Below are positions 61,733 through 64,000 of a DNA stretch of 64,000 nt, one piece after another (position 1 is the stretch's first letter; every line of letters starts with the position of its first letter). The position numbers were made by a program, and so were the translations under genes. Where the stretch lies: the NCBI RefSeq assembly GCF_000154445.1, contig NZ_DS499563.1. One strand, written 5' to 3'. Below the pieces are notes generated by a model. It ran no database searches. It had not been told where the DNA came from and saw only the letters and a program-made list of their open reading frames with translations. The DNA is from Intestinibacter bartlettii (GTDB lineage Bacteria > Bacillota > Clostridia > Peptostreptococcales > Peptostreptococcaceae).

Positions 61733-61780
61733 AAAAAACTCCTTTTAGTATAGAAATTTTATATTAAAAGGAGTTTTTTA
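61733..61780. terminator. Bidirectional intrinsic terminator
   Basis: AAAAAACTCCTTTTA pairs perfectly with TAAAAGGAGTTTTTT (61733-61747 with 61765-61779) around a 17-nt loop. It starts right after the helicase stop. Confidence 0.85.
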
Positions 61781-61800
61781 TTTAAATATATGTATTTTTA

Positions 61801-61820
61801 GCACTTGGCGCAGCAAGTGC
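61801..61820. repeat. G+C-rich perfect inverted repeat
   Basis: GCACTTG and CAAGTGC flank a 6-nt GCGCAG loop, conspicuous in this A+T-rich DNA. On the minus strand it lies in a tiny frame that ends FFESYRTCCAKC-stop. No T-tract follows. Nature unknown. Confidence 0.4.
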
Positions 61821-61873
61821 GATAACTTTCAAAGAAATCTAAATCTTTAAGCATCTTTAGAATAAAGATTACT

Positions 61874-62509
61874 TTATAATTCTAATAAATCTTCTATTTT
61901 TTCAATTTTATATTGATATTCATCTACATTTCCAAATCCATAACTAGCAAATACAAATTCAAGCTCTGCATCTTTTGTTGCATTAGCATCTCCTTGAGTA
62001 TCCCCTACATACACTGGATTTTTTAAGTTATTTCTATTTTTAATTAATTTAATATTATCCGATTTAACTATTTCAGCACTCTTTGGACATTCATGGTCTT
62101 CAAAATATTTATTTAAGTCATAGTAATCTAAAAATGCTTCAATATACCCGGCCTGACAATTACTCACTATAAATAGTCTGTATTTTTTAGAAAGCGTATC
62201 AAGAGTACTCTCTAAATTATCAAATAGTTTTGCGCCATATTTTCTTAAGTATGAATTTTCATTTTCACAGCATTCATATAAAATTTCTGTTCTTTTTTCT
62301 TTCGGTAATTTTGGAAATAATATATCCTCTATTTCATCTATCGTTTTCCCCATCAAATCGTTTACTTCTTGGAAAGTAACTTCTTTCCTTTCATAATCGT
62401 AACCTCTTATAACTTCACTCCATGCACTTGCAACTTCTTTTCTTGAGTCCCATAGAGTTCCGTCTAAATCAAATATTATACTATCTACATTATTAAATTT
62501 TTTTGTCAT
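61874..62509 (-). CDS. HAD-family hydrolase (phosphatase-like)
   Basis: A 211-residue HAD-IA protein: motif I IIFDLDGTLWDSRKEV near residues 12-27, a helical cap (AWSEVIRGYDYERKEV onward), motif II LFIVSNCQAGY, motif III Lys in SAEIVKSDNIKLI and motif IV YVGDTQGDANATKDA. It resembles Gph/PGMB-like phosphatases but is not closely similar to the gph gene at 41.6 kb. The substrate is unknown. I start at the ATG at 62509 behind GGGAGAAATTGAA; an in-frame GTG 15 nt upstream lies in that site. It is monocistronic. Confidence 0.85.
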   Translation of the reverse strand: MTKKFNNVDSIIFDLDGTLWDSRKEVASAWSEVIRGYDYERKEVTFQEVNDLMGKTIDEIEDILFPKLPKEKRTEILYECCENENSYLRKYGAKLFDNLESTLDTLSKKYRLFIVSNCQAGYIEAFLDYYDLNKYFEDHECPKSAEIVKSDNIKLIKNRNNLKNPVYVGDTQGDANATKDAELEFVFASYGFGNVDEYQYKIEKIEDLLEL

Positions 62510-62635
62510 TTCAATTTCTCCCACCTTATTATTTTATATAATAAACAACAACATACATTATCCTAATAATACCAATAAATAGATACTATATTCAAGTATA
62601 ATTTACACAAAAAATAAATTTTATATTAACTCTGT

Positions 62636-63073
62636 TTATATTATATTTAAAATCAATTTTTCTAGGTTTTCTTTAAATATAATATCCTGTGATTTGTCTC
62701 TTTTTTTCGGTCCCTTTATCCTCGCCCCACTATTTCTCATTTTTTTAGAAATATATCTCGAATACAATAATTCATCTATATTTTCATTTGTATAAACCAT
62801 ACCACTTTGATTTATGGCATATGAATTTCTACTAAGGACTAACGATGCTAGACCATAATCTTGAGTTATTACTATATCTCCCTTTTCAATATTATTTAAA
62901 ATAGCAAAATCAACTGCATCTATCCCTTTAGATACAACTATAACTTTTATATTTTTTTCATCAAAATTATGAGATGTATCACAAAATATTATAGATTCTA
63001 AATTAAATTTATGAGCTACTTTTATAGTTTCATTTACTACTGGACATCCATCTGCATCTATCAAAATTCTCAT
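62636..63073 (-). CDS. YaiI/YqxD family (DUF188) protein
   Basis: A 145-residue protein of the YaiI/YqxD (DUF188) group, a PIN-like fold: acidic residues in RILIDADGCPVV (residues 2-13), the VSKGIDAVDFAILNNIEKGDIVITQDYGLASLVL core with DxxD-type spacing, and a C-terminal basic RIKGPKKRDKS loop. PIN-like folds often cleave RNA, but activity of this family is unproven. The ATG at 63073 follows GGGAGG at good spacing; an in-frame TTG 6 nt upstream is less likely. It lies 127 nt from the HAD gene and 79 nt from the ABC exporter. Confidence 0.85.
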   Translation of the reverse strand: MRILIDADGCPVVNETIKVAHKFNLESIIFCDTSHNFDEKNIKVIVVSKGIDAVDFAILNNIEKGDIVITQDYGLASLVLSRNSYAINQSGMVYTNENIDELLYSRYISKKMRNSGARIKGPKKRDKSQDIIFKENLEKLILNII

Positions 63074-63106
63074 ATACAACCTCCCTAATTTAGTTTTATA
63101 TGTATT

Positions 63107-63142
63107 AAAGGGGACAACTCCTTATTTGGTGTTATCCCCTTT
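63107..63142 (-). terminator. Intrinsic terminator of the ABC exporter gene
   Basis: AAAGGGGaCAAC pairs with GTTaTCCCCTTT (63107-63118 with 63130-63141) around an 11-nt loop. It begins 10 nt past the ABC exporter stop on the minus strand. Confidence 0.75.
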
Positions 63143-63151
63143 AACTCTATA

Positions 63152-64000
63152 TTATACTGCTTGATCTTCTTCTTCGTTTTCAAATTGAGAGTTGTATAAA
63201 TTAGTATAGAATCCATTTTGAGCTAATAACTCTTCATGAGTTCCTTGTTCTATTATATCTCCCTCATTTAATACTAGTATTAAGTCAGCATTTCTTATTG
63301 TTGATAATCTATGTGCAATTATGAAACTTGTTCTGTTTTCCATTAAATTATCCATAGCTTTTTGGATTAAAACTTCTGTTCTTGTATCTACAGAACTTGT
63401 CGCTTCGTCTAATATTAATATTTCTGGGTCTGCAAGTATTGCACGAGCTATTGTAAGTAATTGTTTCTGACCTTGTGAAACGTTGCTTGCCTCTTCGTTT
63501 AATACCATATCATATCCAGATGGTAAAGTTTTTATAAAATGGTCTACATGTGCTGCTTTAGCTGCTTGTTTTACTTGCTCATCTGTAGCATCTAGTTTTC
63601 CGTATTTTATATTGTCTTTTATAGAACCACTAAATAGCCATGTATCTTGTAAAACCATACCAAAATGGCTTCTAAGCTCTTGTCTATTGTAATCTTTTAT
63701 ATTTTTACCATCTACGTATATTGCACCACTATTCACATCATAGAACCTCATAAGTAATTTAATTATAGTAGTCTTACCAGCTCCTGTTGGACCTACTATA
63801 GCTATTTTTTGACCTGGTTTAACCTTAGCATTAAAGTCTTTTATTATTACTTTATTTTCATCATATCCAAATCTAACATGGTCAAATATAACTTCTCCAT
63901 CATGTCTAGTAACTTTAACTGAGTCGTTTTCTGTTACTGGTTCTTCCTCTTCAGCTAAGAATGCAAATATTCTCTCAGCTGATGCAGCAGTCGCTTGTAA
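63152..64000 (-). CDS. ABC exporter, membrane-fused ATPase (5' truncated by window edge)
   Basis: The frame stays open to the right edge of the window, so the gene starts outside; the internal ATG at 63751 lies within the ATPase domain and is not the start. The visible 282 residues begin LQATAASAERIFAFLAEEEE, the linker after the last transmembrane helix, and contain Walker A VGPTGAGKTT, Q-loop MVLQDTWLFSGSIKDNI, signature NVSQGQKQLLTIARAI (SQGQ variant typical of this group), Walker B LILDEATSSVD and H-loop AHRLST. It matches LmrA/YheH-type half-transporters that often occur as heterodimers; the partner may lie just outside the window. Confidence 0.92.
   Translation of the reverse strand, partial: LQATAASAERIFAFLAEEEEPVTENDSVKVTRHDGEVIFDHVRFGYDENKVIIKDFNAKVKPGQKIAIVGPTGAGKTTIIKLLMRFYDVNSGAIYVDGKNIKDYNRQELRSHFGMVLQDTWLFSGSIKDNIKYGKLDATDEQVKQAAKAAHVDHFIKTLPSGYDMVLNEEASNVSQGQKQLLTIARAILADPEILILDEATSSVDTRTEVLIQKAMDNLMENRTSFIIAHRLSTIRNADLILVLNEGDIIEQGTHEELLAQNGFYTNLYNSQFENEEEDQAV

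Noticed and set aside
1..64000. CRISPR arrays, insertion sequences, prophage, tRNA and rRNA genes
   Set aside because: No regularly spaced repeats, transposase or integrase motifs, cloverleaf-like or rRNA-like sequences were found by eye; short or diverged cases could be missed.

Overview
The window is strongly A+T-rich DNA from a Gram-positive, spore-former-type anaerobe. HydF (an [FeFe]-hydrogenase maturase), RNase J, LicT-type antitermination, TTG/GTG starts behind strong AGGAGG sites, many MATE/YitT/NlpC-P60 proteins and the cobalamin-riboswitch style point to Clostridia, most likely Peptostreptococcaceae; the species cannot be fixed from sequence alone. No rRNA, tRNA, CRISPR array, insertion sequence or prophage was seen. 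Most genes lie on the minus strand.

Layout. 1-1.0 kb: two-part ThrE-type exporter (first gene truncated by the window edge). 1.0-1.8 kb: csoR and an RseC-like membrane redox protein. 1.9-7.7 kb: five-gene Nik/Opp-type ABC importer preceded by a cobalamin riboswitch, a terminator, a second promoter and a second terminator-like hairpin. 7.9-9.8 kb: dinB, a candidate orphan small RNA on the plus strand and a small membrane protein. 9.9-11.8 kb: an overlapping pair of unrecognised acidic soluble proteins. 12-14.7 kb: hydF-aspA. 15-24 kb: UPF0371 protein, Cys-ended mini membrane protein, FtsX-type ABC exporter with a long coiled coil, RNase J, M20 amidohydrolase. 24-34 kb: cyclase-family hydrolase, VanZ-domain protein with an extra C-terminal domain, ACT protein, Fur-controlled iron-chelate ABC operon ending in a MATE gene, then a second MATE gene. 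34-42 kb: diaminopropionate ammonia-lyase next to a bacterial DTD2-type (archaeal/plant-type) D-aminoacyl-tRNA deacylase homologue, YitT, NlpC/P60 hydrolase, pepT, murI, gph. 43-46.4 kb: glucose-type PTS IICBA and its antiterminator, each behind its own RAT/terminator. 46.5-48.5 kb: GntR/ABC-2 module with a 37-bp perfect-arm palindrome on its promoter. 48.6-52.9 kb: envelope cluster (two zinc-ribbon membrane proteins, membrane FHA protein, degenerate LCP-like protein, SH3/PG-binding/NlpC hydrolase). 53-57.9 kb: aromatic amino-acid operon pheA-aroF-aroF-tyrA. 58-64 kb: CPBP protease, coiled-coil HTH protein, short YitT, DEAD-box helicase, HAD phosphatase, YaiI/YqxD protein and part of an ABC exporter.

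How the parts work together. The strongest new-looking element is upstream of pheA: a 44-codon leader ORF whose residues 14-30 are mostly Phe/Tyr/Trp, followed by an intrinsic terminator and a visible competing antiterminator pairing. This is classical ribosome-mediated attenuation in a lineage where T-boxes are the usual solution. The same operon has tandem DAHP synthases that share a 419-bp block with no difference but have diverged N-terminal regulatory domains, which suggests gene conversion with differential feedback. The dpaL-DTD2 pair suggests coupling of D-amino-acid catabolism to D-aminoacyl-tRNA proofreading. All assignments are from reading the sequence; no database searches were run.
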